From: Maricaulis sp.
Lineage (GTDB): Bacteria; Pseudomonadota; Alphaproteobacteria; Caulobacterales; Maricaulaceae
NCBI GenBank assembly: GCA_002692855.1
Contig: NZMJ01000046.1
Location: 129,018-193,017, forward strand
Length of the DNA: 64,000 nt
Reading direction: 5' to 3'
Positions 25,328 through 33,538 of the stretch are shown here, piece after piece. Position numbers and translations under genes: made by a program. Under the pieces are notes generated by a model. It worked only from the letters and a program-made list of their open reading frames with translations. It did no database searches and was not told where the DNA came from. Every line of letters begins with the position of its first letter. Within the stretch, counting starts at the first letter, position 1.

Positions 25328-27625
25328 ATGACCAATTACCGCGTTGCGGCCCGCCGCCTTGGCATTCTTGCCTCGGCCGTCGCCGCCGCTCTGACTGTTG
25401 CCGCGTGCGGCGAGGAGACCACGATGAGTCAGCAACAGGCCGCCACGGCCGACACCGGGGCGGACACCGCCTCGACCGACCTGATTGCACGGGCCCGCGA
25501 GATCGAGGCGCCGGTCGCCGAGCAGCGCCCTGTCGAGATCGAACAACTCGGCCGCACCCGTACCGACGAGTATAGCTGGCTGCGCGACGACAACTGGCAG
25601 GAGGTGATGCGCGACCCGTCCGTACTGCGTCAGGACATCCGCGACCATCTCGACGCCGAGAACGACTATTTTAACGCCGTGATGGAGCCGACCGAAGCGC
25701 TTCAGGAACGCCTCTATCAGGAGATGCGCGGCCGTATCCGCGAGGATGATTCCTCGGTTCCCGATGCCGATGGTGACTATGAATACTTCACCCGCTACCG
25801 CGAAGGCGGCCAATACCCCGTCTATGCCCGCCGTCCGATCGATCCCGAAACGCGCGAGCCGCTGGGCGAGGAAGAAATCGTCCTCGATGGCGACGCCCTC
25901 GCTGAAGGCATCGAGTATCTCGACTTCGGCGATGTCGAGCATTCGCCCGACCATCGCTGGCTCGCCTACGGTGTCGATACGCGCGGTTCGGAATTCTACG
26001 AGGTGCGCATCGTTGACCTCGCCTCGGGCGAGATCGTCGCCACGCTGACCGACGAAAGCACCGGCGACTTCGTCTGGGCCAATGATTCACAAACGCTGTT
26101 CTGGGTCTGGCGGGACGACAACGGCCGCTCCAAGCGCGTCTACCGCCAGATTCGCGGCGAGGACGCCTCGACGCTCGTTTATGAGGAGCCGGATGACGGC
26201 TTCTTCGTGAATGTCGGCAAGACAGATGGCGACAGCTTCGTGGTCATCAACACGTCAGGCCACACCACGTCCGAAGTGCGCCTGATCGACGCCAATGCGC
26301 CGACGGCAGACGCCATCCTGGTTTCCGAACGCGAAGTCGATGTCCAGTATTCCCTGACCGAAGCCGGCGGGCAGTTCTTCATCCTGACGAATGCCAACGG
26401 CGCGGTTGACTTCAAGGTCATGGCCGCCCCGCTCGACGCACCTCAGCGCGCCAACTGGGAAGAAGTGATCGCCCACCGTCCCGGCGTTCTCGTCACCGGC
26501 CTGATGGGTTTCCGCAACTGGCTGGTCCGGATCGAGCGTGAAAACGCCCTGCCCCGGATCGTCGTGCGCAACCTTGAGTCCGGCGAGGAACACGACATTG
26601 CCTTCGAGGAAGAGGCCTATTCGCTCGGCATCGACAGTGGCTACGAATACGTCACCGACATGATGCGCTTCTCCTACGAGTCGCCCACGACGCCGGAAGA
26701 GACCTACGACTACGACATGTCGACGCGCGAGCGCACGCTACGCAAGCGTCAGGACATCCCCTCCGGTCACGATCCGTCGGCCTATGTCGTGCGGCGCATC
26801 ATGGCGACCGGCCATGACGGGGTGCAGATCCCGGTGACGGTCCTTTACCGCGAGGGTACGCCGCTCGACGGCTCCGCGCCGCTGATGCTCTATGGCTATG
26901 GCAGCTACGGGATCACCATTCCCGCAGCCTTCCGCGTCACACCGCTGTCGCTGGTGGATCGGGGCATGATCTATGCGGTCGCGCACATCCGGGGCGGCAT
27001 GGCCAACGGGTATCAGTGGTATCTCGACGGCAAGCTGGAAGGAAAGATCAACACCTTCCGCGACTTCCTGTCGGCGGGTAACGCGCTGGTCGAGGACGGC
27101 TTCACCACGCGCGGCAATATCGTCGCCTATGGCGGTTCTGCGGGCGGCTTGCTCGTGGGCGCGGCCATCAACATGGAGCCCGACCTGTTCGCTGGTGCGA
27201 TCGCGGCAGTGCCCTTCGTCGACGTGCTCAACACCATGAGCGACGAATCCCTGCCGCTGACGCCGCCGGAATGGCCCGAATGGGGCAATCCGCTAACCAG
27301 CGAAACCGACTACGACACCATCCTGGCCTACAGCCCCTACGATCAGGTAACGGCCCAGGATTATCCCCATCTGCTGGCAACGGCCGGTCTGACCGACCCG
27401 CGCGTGACGTATTGGGAGCCGGCCAAGTGGACGGCACGCCTGCGCGCCACCCGCACCGATGACGGCCTGACCCTGATGCGCACCAATATGGGCGCGGGTC
27501 ATGGCGGCGCGTCGGGTCGTTTCGACAGCCTGCGTGAAACGGCGATGAACTACGCCTTCGCGCTGATGGTCACTGGCCTGGCCGACGAGGAAGTCCACCA
27601 GCTGGAACTCGTCGAACAGGAATAG
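25328..27625 (+). CDS. S9A prolyl oligopeptidase family peptidase, oligopeptidase B-like lipoprotein
   Basis: Serine peptidase that cuts short peptides; oligopeptidase B prefers basic residues. An N-terminal beta-propeller (about residues 60-460) is followed by an alpha/beta hydrolase domain with the nucleophile in GGSAGG, Asp in LTDPRV and His in GAGHGG. Unlike cytoplasmic PtrB, it begins with a lipoprotein signal (lipobox TVAAC, Cys at about 27). WYEDGK of PtrB is WYLDGK here, and the E576/E578 pair of E. coli PtrB reads E and P (PEWPEW). The ATG at 25328 has GGGGAG upstream. A strong terminator follows. Confidence 0.88.
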   Translation: MTNYRVAARRLGILASAVAAALTVAACGEETTMSQQQAATADTGADTASTDLIARAREIEAPVAEQRPVEIEQLGRTRTDEYSWLRDDNWQEVMRDPSVLRQDIRDHLDAENDYFNAVMEPTEALQERLYQEMRGRIREDDSSVPDADGDYEYFTRYREGGQYPVYARRPIDPETREPLGEEEIVLDGDALAEGIEYLDFGDVEHSPDHRWLAYGVDTRGSEFYEVRIVDLASGEIVATLTDESTGDFVWANDSQTLFWVWRDDNGRSKRVYRQIRGEDASTLVYEEPDDGFFVNVGKTDGDSFVVINTSGHTTSEVRLIDANAPTADAILVSEREVDVQYSLTEAGGQFFILTNANGAVDFKVMAAPLDAPQRANWEEVIAHRPGVLVTGLMGFRNWLVRIERENALPRIVVRNLESGEEHDIAFEEEAYSLGIDSGYEYVTDMMRFSYESPTTPEETYDYDMSTRERTLRKRQDIPSGHDPSAYVVRRIMATGHDGVQIPVTVLYREGTPLDGSAPLMLYGYGSYGITIPAAFRVTPLSLVDRGMIYAVAHIRGGMANGYQWYLDGKLEGKINTFRDFLSAGNALVEDGFTTRGNIVAYGGSAGGLLVGAAINMEPDLFAGAIAAVPFVDVLNTMSDESLPLTPPEWPEWGNPLTSETDYDTILAYSPYDQVTAQDYPHLLATAGLTDPRVTYWEPAKWTARLRATRTDDGLTLMRTNMGAGHGGASGRFDSLRETAMNYAFALMVTGLADEEVHQLELVEQE

Positions 27626-27649
27626 GCTGAAACTCAGCCTGGACGACAA

Positions 27650-27680
27650 GGGGCGGCTCCCACGGGGGCCGCCCCTTTTT
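27650..27680 (+). terminator. Rho-independent terminator after the peptidase gene
   Basis: Perfect 8-base inverted repeat GGGGCGGC / GCCGCCCC with a 10-base loop, followed by five T on the plus strand. It lies 25 bases after the peptidase stop codon. Confidence 0.88.
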
Positions 27681-27688
27681 CGTGCGCC

Positions 27689-28297
27689 CTAGCCTTCGAT
27701 ACGGAAGTTCAGCGTGGTCTGGCGTCCGCTTCGCGCGACATTCACGCCGTCAACGCGCCGCGGATTGAACCGCCACCGCTCTACGGCACGCTCCGCCGCC
27801 CGGACAAAGCCGCTATTGGTGCAGTTCGCGGCTACATCGAACGGCGTTCCATCCGCCGCGATCCCGTAGGTGACGACGCAATCGCCCTCCACGCCCTGAT
27901 TGAGCAGGCGCGGCGGATAGGTCGGCTCGATCCGCACCACCGGTGTCTCGTCCCGGTTGTCCGGCATGGTGAACGTCGTTGCCCCGAGTTCGAGCCCGCC
28001 AATGTTTGGCAGGGAGGCGATGGATACGGCGACAGGGGCCGCATCGACCGCCGCGGGACTGCTGTCGAGCCTGACCGGAGGAGGAGGCGGCTCGACTGGT
28101 TCTACCGAGTCAAGTTCGTATCCCGGCGGATCAAAGTCGATCTCCGGGACCTGCGGGAAAATGTCGATTTCAACATCGGGCAGAACCGGTTCGGGCAGAT
28201 GTTCGACGCGGATCAGCATCATCATCCCGAGAAACAGAAAGAATGTAATCGTTGCTGCGACAGGCATGCCGCTCGCCATGCGTAATATACGGCTCAT
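27689..28297 (-). CDS. TonB-family energy transducer (orphan copy)
   Basis: Links the inner-membrane proton motive force to outer-membrane receptors. In 202 residues: one N-terminal helix (VAATITFFLFLGMMMLI), a Pro/Glu/Asp-rich periplasmic spacer (EPVEPPPPPVRLD), and a C-terminal TonB domain with IEPTYPPRLLNQGVEGDCVV and AVERWRFNPRRVDG. Closely related to the TonB at 30.1 kb, but no exbB or exbD adjoins it, so it probably shares the partners of that operon. GGGGAGG just upstream supports the ATG at 28297. A palindrome at 28353 may control it. Confidence 0.92.
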   Translation of the reverse strand: MSRILRMASGMPVAATITFFLFLGMMMLIRVEHLPEPVLPDVEIDIFPQVPEIDFDPPGYELDSVEPVEPPPPPVRLDSSPAAVDAAPVAVSIASLPNIGGLELGATTFTMPDNRDETPVVRIEPTYPPRLLNQGVEGDCVVTYGIAADGTPFDVAANCTNSGFVRAAERAVERWRFNPRRVDGVNVARSGRQTTLNFRIEG

Positions 28298-28352
28298 GTG
28301 AACCTCCCCAGTCTTACCGGGAACGGCTCCGCAGCCCCTGCTGCTGGATTGC

Positions 28353-28375
28353 AACCGTTACACGGTAACGGTTAC
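28353..28375 (-). promoter_or_regulatory. Candidate operator palindrome upstream of the orphan tonB
   Basis: AACCGTTAC and GTAACGGTT form a perfect 9-base inverted repeat around ACG, and GTAACGGTTAC inside it is itself an 11-base palindrome. The site lies about 55 bases upstream of the tonB start, where a dimeric repressor or activator would bind. The regulator is unknown; no regulator gene adjoins it. Confidence 0.5.
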
Positions 28376-28435
28376 ACTATCACATTACGAATGTGTCATT
28401 GTCTGGGCGATTTCGCCGTCACGGGACCTGCCAAG

Positions 28436-28465
28436 AAAAAAGGCCCCGGTTTCACCGGGGCCTTT
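28436..28465 (-). terminator. Terminator of the TonB energisation operon
   Basis: AGGCCCCGGT / ACCGGGGCCT is a perfect 10-base inverted repeat with a TTC loop. On the minus strand it is followed by a run of T (AAAAAA on the plus strand), and it lies about 30 bases after the stop of the TPR gene. Confidence 0.9.
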
Positions 28466-28492
28466 CCAATTCACGGATCAAACCTGAAAGCG

Positions 28493-30031
28493 TCAGCCTT
28501 CCTGGTTCTCGCGATCTTCTTCCGCCGCAGCAGCAGAGGCCGCAGCGGGATCCTGTTCGGCCTGGTCGCCGAGCGGGTCACCGAAGCGGTTGTAGTAAGG
28601 CGAGCATTCTTCCGGCAGATCCAGGATCAGACGGCCCGTTTCCGGATCGACATTGCCCAGGAGGACGGAGGTTTCGCGCTGGTCCTCGACCGAGAAACGG
28701 CACGAGTCACGGCGCAGCTGCTCGAGGATACGCGGGCGTTCCTGCTCGAAGCGGATTTCCTCGCGCACGAAGCGGGCCCAGCCCTCGGCGGTGCGGCGCG
28801 ATTCACCGAATTGCGCCCCCCGGTCAAAGGCTTCGATCGCCGACTGGCGCTCGCCCAGCTCGTAGCGGATATTGCCAAGCAGAACCCAGGCATTGCCGGT
28901 CTGGCGCAGACCGCCGCGATTGAGTGCGGACTCGATGGCACTGGTCGCCGCCTGCAATTCACCCTGCTGATAGAGCGCCTCACCCAGCTTCAGATAGTTT
29001 TCGCCGGCATTGGTCATTTCCGCGAGCGTCCGCAGCACCGGAATGGCCCGGTCCCATTCACGGGCCTGGCGCCACATGTTGGCGAGCAGTTCGACATTCG
29101 ACTGCGTACGCTCGACCCGGCCCGCATTCATCTCGCGCTCCAGGATGCTGGCACCGCGATAGGGCAGATCATAGAAGCTGTAATACTGGGCCAGGCGCTC
29201 GATCTCGCGCCCTTCCGTTAGCATCCCGTTGATATACATGATCTTGTTGACTTCGAACGCATCTTCTTCGCGATCGTTCTGGGCCAGCAGGGACGCGTAG
29301 GATGTCCAGATATTCTTCTCGGTCGGCCAGCGCGCAGCCATCTCACCGATGATCCGCATCTGGTCGGCAGTGCGGTCCAGCGACTGGTAGTAGTACAGCA
29401 CCAGGTTGAAGTGACGGCGCTCTTTCGGGTTGGCACCATTATACGCCTGCTCGGCATACCGCAGCCCTTCCGGGAAACGGTCAGCCTGGGCATAGGCCTG
29501 GGCCAGCATCATCGCGAGGCGTTCGTTGATCTCGCCGCCGGCACGGGCCGCCGCCTGGATCTCGTCAATGCCCTCATTGTAGCGCTCATTGGCGATCAGG
29601 AGCTGACCGATATTGATGCGCAGTCCGACGGTTTCGTCCGTGTTCAGGATGCCGGTCGCGATCGCATCACGCCAGTCACGGATCGCCGAGTCGAGACGCT
29701 CGGTCTCGTAATAGGCCCGGCCGCGCAGCTGCAGGGCAATGGCACGCTCGTAGTTGTTGATCCCGGAACGGCCGAGCGCCCGGTCCAGCTGGGTGATCGA
29801 CTCGCCCCACTGGTCGTTCGACTGGAGTTCCTGGGCGCGAAGAACGATTTCACCGATTTCCGCCGAGAAGGTGCGGTCGGCGGCAGCCTCCTCTTCGGAC
29901 TGGGCATCGTTCTGATTGCGCCGCTGCGCGTCGGCATCGGGCGTCATCAGGCCCAACAGACCGGCGCTGCATGCCGCCGCCATGAGAAGACGGAGGGGGA
30001 AACGGCCCGGTGCGTTCGTTGACAGCATCAT
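28493..30031 (-). CDS. Periplasmic TPR-repeat protein, last gene of the TonB operon
   Basis: A 512-residue exported protein. A signal peptide ends near DADAQRRNQ (about residue 36), followed by an acidic linker, then helical repeats of TPR type (AIALQLRGRAYYETERLDSAIRDW, GNAWVLLGNIRYELGERQSAIEAFDRG). The C terminus holds a Cys in RRDSCRFSV, another in LPEECSPYYNRFGDP and an Ala/Glu-rich tail. TPR proteins regularly close operons of the DUF3450/TtpC/TonB2 type; they are thought to assist TonB complexes in the periplasm (established context, mechanism not firm). AGGAG precedes the ATG. Confidence 0.88.
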   Translation of the reverse strand: MMLSTNAPGRFPLRLLMAAACSAGLLGLMTPDADAQRRNQNDAQSEEEAAADRTFSAEIGEIVLRAQELQSNDQWGESITQLDRALGRSGINNYERAIALQLRGRAYYETERLDSAIRDWRDAIATGILNTDETVGLRINIGQLLIANERYNEGIDEIQAAARAGGEINERLAMMLAQAYAQADRFPEGLRYAEQAYNGANPKERRHFNLVLYYYQSLDRTADQMRIIGEMAARWPTEKNIWTSYASLLAQNDREEDAFEVNKIMYINGMLTEGREIERLAQYYSFYDLPYRGASILEREMNAGRVERTQSNVELLANMWRQAREWDRAIPVLRTLAEMTNAGENYLKLGEALYQQGELQAATSAIESALNRGGLRQTGNAWVLLGNIRYELGERQSAIEAFDRGAQFGESRRTAEGWARFVREEIRFEQERPRILEQLRRDSCRFSVEDQRETSVLLGNVDPETGRLILDLPEECSPYYNRFGDPLGDQAEQDPAAASAAAAEEDRENQEG

Positions 30032-30122
30032 TCACGCTCTCCTGCGCGCCCGTTAAGGCGTCTTGATGAGGCATTCCGCCTTACTGTGACTGCCACGCGA
30101 GCGCGGCAGCATCTTCCTGCGA

Positions 30123-30737
30123 TCAGTCAGCCAGCTGGAAGATGAACTGGGTTTCAACGCCGGCACGCGAGACCGGAACACCGTCGACCACCTTCGGATT
30201 GTAGCGCCAGCGTTCGACGGCGCGGCGGGCCGCACTCTCGAACAGCGAGCTCGAACAACGAAGGATCTGGATATTCGTCGGTGTGCCATCCGGCGTCACG
30301 TCGAAGCGCACATTGCAGGTGCCTTCAACGCCCCGCTCGGCCGCGCGCGGCGGATATTGCGGCTCGATCCGCACCAGAGGCTGGGCGTCACGGTCCGAAA
30401 CCGAGAAATTGACGTTCTGCGAGTTCAGCTGGGGGGCTTCGAACCGCGGGATTTCACCCACGATTGTCGACAGGCCCTCGGTCGGCTGCGACGCGCGCTG
30501 ACGCTCGATTTGCGGCGGCGGCGGCGGCGGCGTGACCTGATCCACGTCGCGAATATCGACATTTCGCTGACGCGCCAGTTCCTCGACTTCCGGACGGATG
30601 TCGATCTGGACCTCGGCGATTTCGTCGTCCTCGATTTCGCTGTCGGTGAAGATCAGCGCCTGCATCAACATGAACAGGCCGAAGGTGACGATGGCCGCAA
30701 TCGGAATGCCGATGATCAGTCTGAGAATGCCTGGCAT
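30123..30737 (-). CDS. tonB: TonB-family energy transducer (TonB2 type)
   Basis: A 204-residue TonB: one N-terminal helix (IPIAAIVTFGLFMLMQALIF), a short acidic spacer with a Pro run (VTPPPPPPQIER), and a C-terminal domain with IEPQYPPRAAERGVEGTCNV and AVERWRYNPKVVDG. The spacer is short, as in the TonB2 group of Vibrio. Conserved in position after two exbD genes, it should be energised by the ExbB/ExbD pair encoded upstream. The gene ends 91 bases before the TPR gene, a gap that holds a small imperfect hairpin. Confidence 0.93.
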   Translation of the reverse strand: MPGILRLIIGIPIAAIVTFGLFMLMQALIFTDSEIEDDEIAEVQIDIRPEVEELARQRNVDIRDVDQVTPPPPPPQIERQRASQPTEGLSTIVGEIPRFEAPQLNSQNVNFSVSDRDAQPLVRIEPQYPPRAAERGVEGTCNVRFDVTPDGTPTNIQILRCSSSLFESAARRAVERWRYNPKVVDGVPVSRAGVETQFIFQLAD

Positions 30738-30747
30738 GTCGACCTCC

Positions 30748-31152
30748 CTAGTCGTTCCGCGTCGAAATATTCACCCGGATGCCCATATTGCCAACGATCT
30801 GCTGGACTTCGAGCACGAGGCCGATACTGGCGTCCTGGTCACCCTGGATCATCGCTTCAGCGCGGGGATTTTCCTCGACGAGCTGTTCCACGGCACCGCG
30901 GACACCATTGATGTCGTAGATACGGCGGTTGATCCAGACTTCGTCCTCACCGGTGATCGCGATCAGGATGGAGGGGCGCTGCCGCTCCGTCGTGGCCGCA
31001 TCGGGACGCTCGACCTGAACGCCCGGCTCCTTGATGAAGACCGAGGTCACGATGAAGAAGATCAGAAGGATGAACACCACGTCCAGCATGGGCGTCATGT
31101 TCAGTTCGACTTCTTCTTCCTCAGTGTTTACGCGGCTAGCTCTGCGAGCCAT
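30748..31152 (-). CDS. exbD: Biopolymer transport protein ExbD (second)
   Basis: A 134-residue single-helix protein that forms the proton channel of the TonB motor with ExbB. The helix MTPMLDVVFILLIFFIVTSVF carries the essential Asp (about residue 24), and the periplasmic domain follows (EDEVWINRRIYDINGVRGAVEQL). The leader TEEEEVELN is acidic. It ends 10 bases before tonB. Confidence 0.93.
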   Translation of the reverse strand: MARRASRVNTEEEEVELNMTPMLDVVFILLIFFIVTSVFIKEPGVQVERPDAATTERQRPSILIAITGEDEVWINRRIYDINGVRGAVEQLVEENPRAEAMIQGDQDASIGLVLEVQQIVGNMGIRVNISTRND

Positions 31153-31185
31153 GGCCTAAACTCCATTGCATCAGGCTTGCGCCGA

Positions 31186-31596
31186 TTATTGGTCTGGACG
31201 CTGTGCACCCTGGATCGAAACCGGGATACCGTTCGCCCGCATGTCGTCCCAGATCAGCACCACGATGCCGTGATCGGCTTCGTATTGCGGCGCGATCAGA
31301 ACGGCACTGCGCGGGTTCTCGGCCCGGAAACGCGACACCGCAGCCAGCACACGTTCCGGATCGGTCTGTGTCTGGTTCACGAACACCCGGTTCTGGTCAT
31401 TGACGTCGACCAGGATGACGGGCGCCGGGTTTTGCGGCGTATCTTCCGACGAGGGCGGAGGCTGCATGTTCAGGCCCTCTTCCTGGAGGAAGGTTGCCGT
31501 CACGATGAAGAAGATCAGAAGGATGAAGACGATATCCAGCATCGGGGTCATGTTGACCTCGGCCTGATCGGCTTTCCTGTTGTGTCTGCGTCTCAT
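31186..31596 (-). CDS. exbD: Biopolymer transport protein ExbD (first)
   Basis: A 136-residue paralogue of the neighbouring ExbD. The helix MTPMLDIVFILLIFFIVTATF keeps the essential Asp, while the periplasmic domain differs and begins with a Pro-rich, acidic segment (PPPSSEDTPQNPAP). ATG 31596 was chosen because MRRRHNRK leads directly into the helix; the longer ORF in the track runs through exbB in another frame. Two ExbD genes in a row are usual in DUF3450-type TonB operons. Confidence 0.92.
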   Translation of the reverse strand: MRRRHNRKADQAEVNMTPMLDIVFILLIFFIVTATFLQEEGLNMQPPPSSEDTPQNPAPVILVDVNDQNRVFVNQTQTDPERVLAAVSRFRAENPRSAVLIAPQYEADHGIVVLIWDDMRANGIPVSIQGAQRPDQ

Positions 31597-31600
31597 CCGA

Positions 31601-32119
31601 TTACAGCCCCAGCTCGAGATCGTCGGCCAGTGCAGCGGTACGGTGCTGCGCCATGCGTTCGATCTGGTTTGAGAACAGAAGTCCGGAAAGTGCTGCCACC
31701 ATGCCGGCCATCGTCGGGATCGTCGCGCGTGACACACCGGCCGACATGGCGCGGGCGTCGGACGATCCCAGGATCGCCATCACGTCGAACACCGAGACCA
31801 TCCCCGTCACCGTACCCAGCAGCCCCAGCAGGGGTGCAATGGCGACGAGCGTCTTGATCAGCTCGACATTCTGGTAGTTGCGTTGCTTCACCTCCGAGAT
31901 CAGCTGATCGCGGATCGCATGAGCATGCCAGGACTTGTGGTCCTCGCGTGCCGACCATTGGCGGACGGCGCGCTTGGCATGCCCTTGTTCTGCGAGTCCG
32001 AAATAGACCAGCCGCTCGAGGATGAAGGCCCACATGACGAACGTAGCGATCATGATCACCACGAGCACGGGGCCTCCCCGCTCGAGAAATTCCCGGAGGC
32101 CGTTGATTGCCGCATCCAT
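31601..32119 (-). CDS. exbB: MotA/TolQ/ExbB proton channel family protein (ExbB2)
   Basis: A 172-residue three-helix ExbB. Helix 1 is GGPVLVVIMIATFVMWAFIL; the pair after the cytoplasmic region reads VAIAPLLGLLGTVTGMVSVFDVMA and TIPTMAGMVAALSGLLFSNQI, both family signatures. It is short because the periplasmic and C-terminal extensions of E. coli ExbB are missing. Four bases separate it from the first exbD. Confidence 0.94.
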   Translation of the reverse strand: MDAAINGLREFLERGGPVLVVIMIATFVMWAFILERLVYFGLAEQGHAKRAVRQWSAREDHKSWHAHAIRDQLISEVKQRNYQNVELIKTLVAIAPLLGLLGTVTGMVSVFDVMAILGSSDARAMSAGVSRATIPTMAGMVAALSGLLFSNQIERMAQHRTAALADDLELGL

Positions 32120-32143
32120 ATGCGTGCCTCCTTCAGCTGGCCC

Positions 32144-33520
32144 TTAGGCCGGACGACGTTCTTCAGCGGACCGCGCAACCATGCCGGCAGCCTGTTCTTC
32201 GAGCACCTGCTGGACACCGCGAGCGAAGCTGGCAGCGAAGCTGTGGACGAAGAGCAGCGGAATGGCCGAGACGAGACCGAGAACCGTGGTCACGAGGGCT
32301 TCGGAAATACCGCCCGCCATGATCTTCGGATCGCCGGTGCCGAACAGCGTGATCTGGGTAAAGGTCCGGATCATGCCCGTAACGGTACCCAGAAGGCCGA
32401 GCAGCGGAGCAATACCGGCTGCGAGCTTGAGGAAGTTCAGGCCAAACTCGAGCTTCGGCGTCTCCCGCAGGATGGCCTCGTCGAGCTTCAGCTCGATCGT
32501 CTCGATATCGCGGTCCTTGTATTCCTCATACACACCCATGACACGGCCGAGCGAGTTGCCACGCGACGGCGTGGAACGGCGCTTCTGGGCCGAGACCGCG
32601 GCCGATTCCAGCATCAGCTGGACCAGGCGCAGCAGGCCGAAGGCCAGCGAGACCGCCAGCAGGCCGAGGATGATGTAACCCACGGTACGGCCCTGCTGGA
32701 TACGCTCGGTCAGGTTCGGGACGTCCTTGTAGATGGCCAGAAGACCGCCACGGGACGGATCGACCGGACCCATCACGATTTCATCGCTGCTGGCATTATA
32801 GACCGCATCGGCAGCCGCCGTGATGTTCGACGGGGGCTGGCGCTCAAGCGGAGTGAGGTTGTAACCGGCTTCGCCTTCGTTCCACTGGACGAAGACAACG
32901 CCGCCATCCTGGGCCCAGGCGACAAACGGACCGACGCGGGTCACCGGAACCGGCTGACCGTTGCCAAGACCATTCACCTGGCGCTCCCAGGTCACGACCT
33001 GACCCTGGGCAATCATTTCTTCCAGCATCCGGCGCCAGATCTGGTTCAGCTGCTGAACGCCCGGCAGCGCGCGGCTGTCGGCCAGTTCGGCCAGCTGGGC
33101 CGTCCGGTTCGGGAACTGGGCGGACGTGACCGAGCCATCGATGATGGCTGCGAACTCGCCGGCGGACTGACGTGCAGCACCGAACAGTTCGCCAAACTCG
33201 CCCTGGGCTTCGCGGAGCTGGGCATCCAGCTCGTCGATGCGGGCTTCGTTGGTGTCATACTGCGTCCGGATTCCGGCCGCCTGACCTTCCAGGGCAGCCA
33301 GCTGCGAGCGGGCCTGGGCCAGAAGGGCAGCCTGCTGGCCGCGGGACTCGCGGAATTCCTGCAGGCGGCGCTGGTTTTCTGCGCTCATCTCACGGGCGTC
33401 GGAACGCACGCGGTTGAGCAGTTCGTTGATGGAGGAAGCCGGCTCCTGAGCCATGGCACTTCCTGCGAGCGCTGCGCCGAGCGAGACGGCAGCAGCGAGA
33501 ATCTTGAATGACTTTTTCAT
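32144..33520 (-). CDS. Large ExbB-like protein (TtpC-like)
   Basis: A 458-residue protein with signal peptide (AAAVSLGAALAGSAMAQ), a periplasmic coiled-coil segment (about residues 28-105), a middle domain, then three helices of the MotA/TolQ/ExbB domain with LKLAAGIAPLLGLLGTVTGMI and EALVTTVLGLVSAIPLLFVH. This combination is TtpC, an extra component essential for TonB2 systems in Vibrio. The TtpC name is from architecture and context. It lies between DUF3450 and exbB, as in other known clusters. Confidence 0.9.
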   Translation of the reverse strand: MKKSFKILAAAVSLGAALAGSAMAQEPASSINELLNRVRSDAREMSAENQRRLQEFRESRGQQAALLAQARSQLAALEGQAAGIRTQYDTNEARIDELDAQLREAQGEFGELFGAARQSAGEFAAIIDGSVTSAQFPNRTAQLAELADSRALPGVQQLNQIWRRMLEEMIAQGQVVTWERQVNGLGNGQPVPVTRVGPFVAWAQDGGVVFVQWNEGEAGYNLTPLERQPPSNITAAADAVYNASSDEIVMGPVDPSRGGLLAIYKDVPNLTERIQQGRTVGYIILGLLAVSLAFGLLRLVQLMLESAAVSAQKRRSTPSRGNSLGRVMGVYEEYKDRDIETIELKLDEAILRETPKLEFGLNFLKLAAGIAPLLGLLGTVTGMIRTFTQITLFGTGDPKIMAGGISEALVTTVLGLVSAIPLLFVHSFAASFARGVQQVLEEQAAGMVARSAEERRPA

Positions 33521-33538
33521 CGCGTTGATCTCCTCAGC

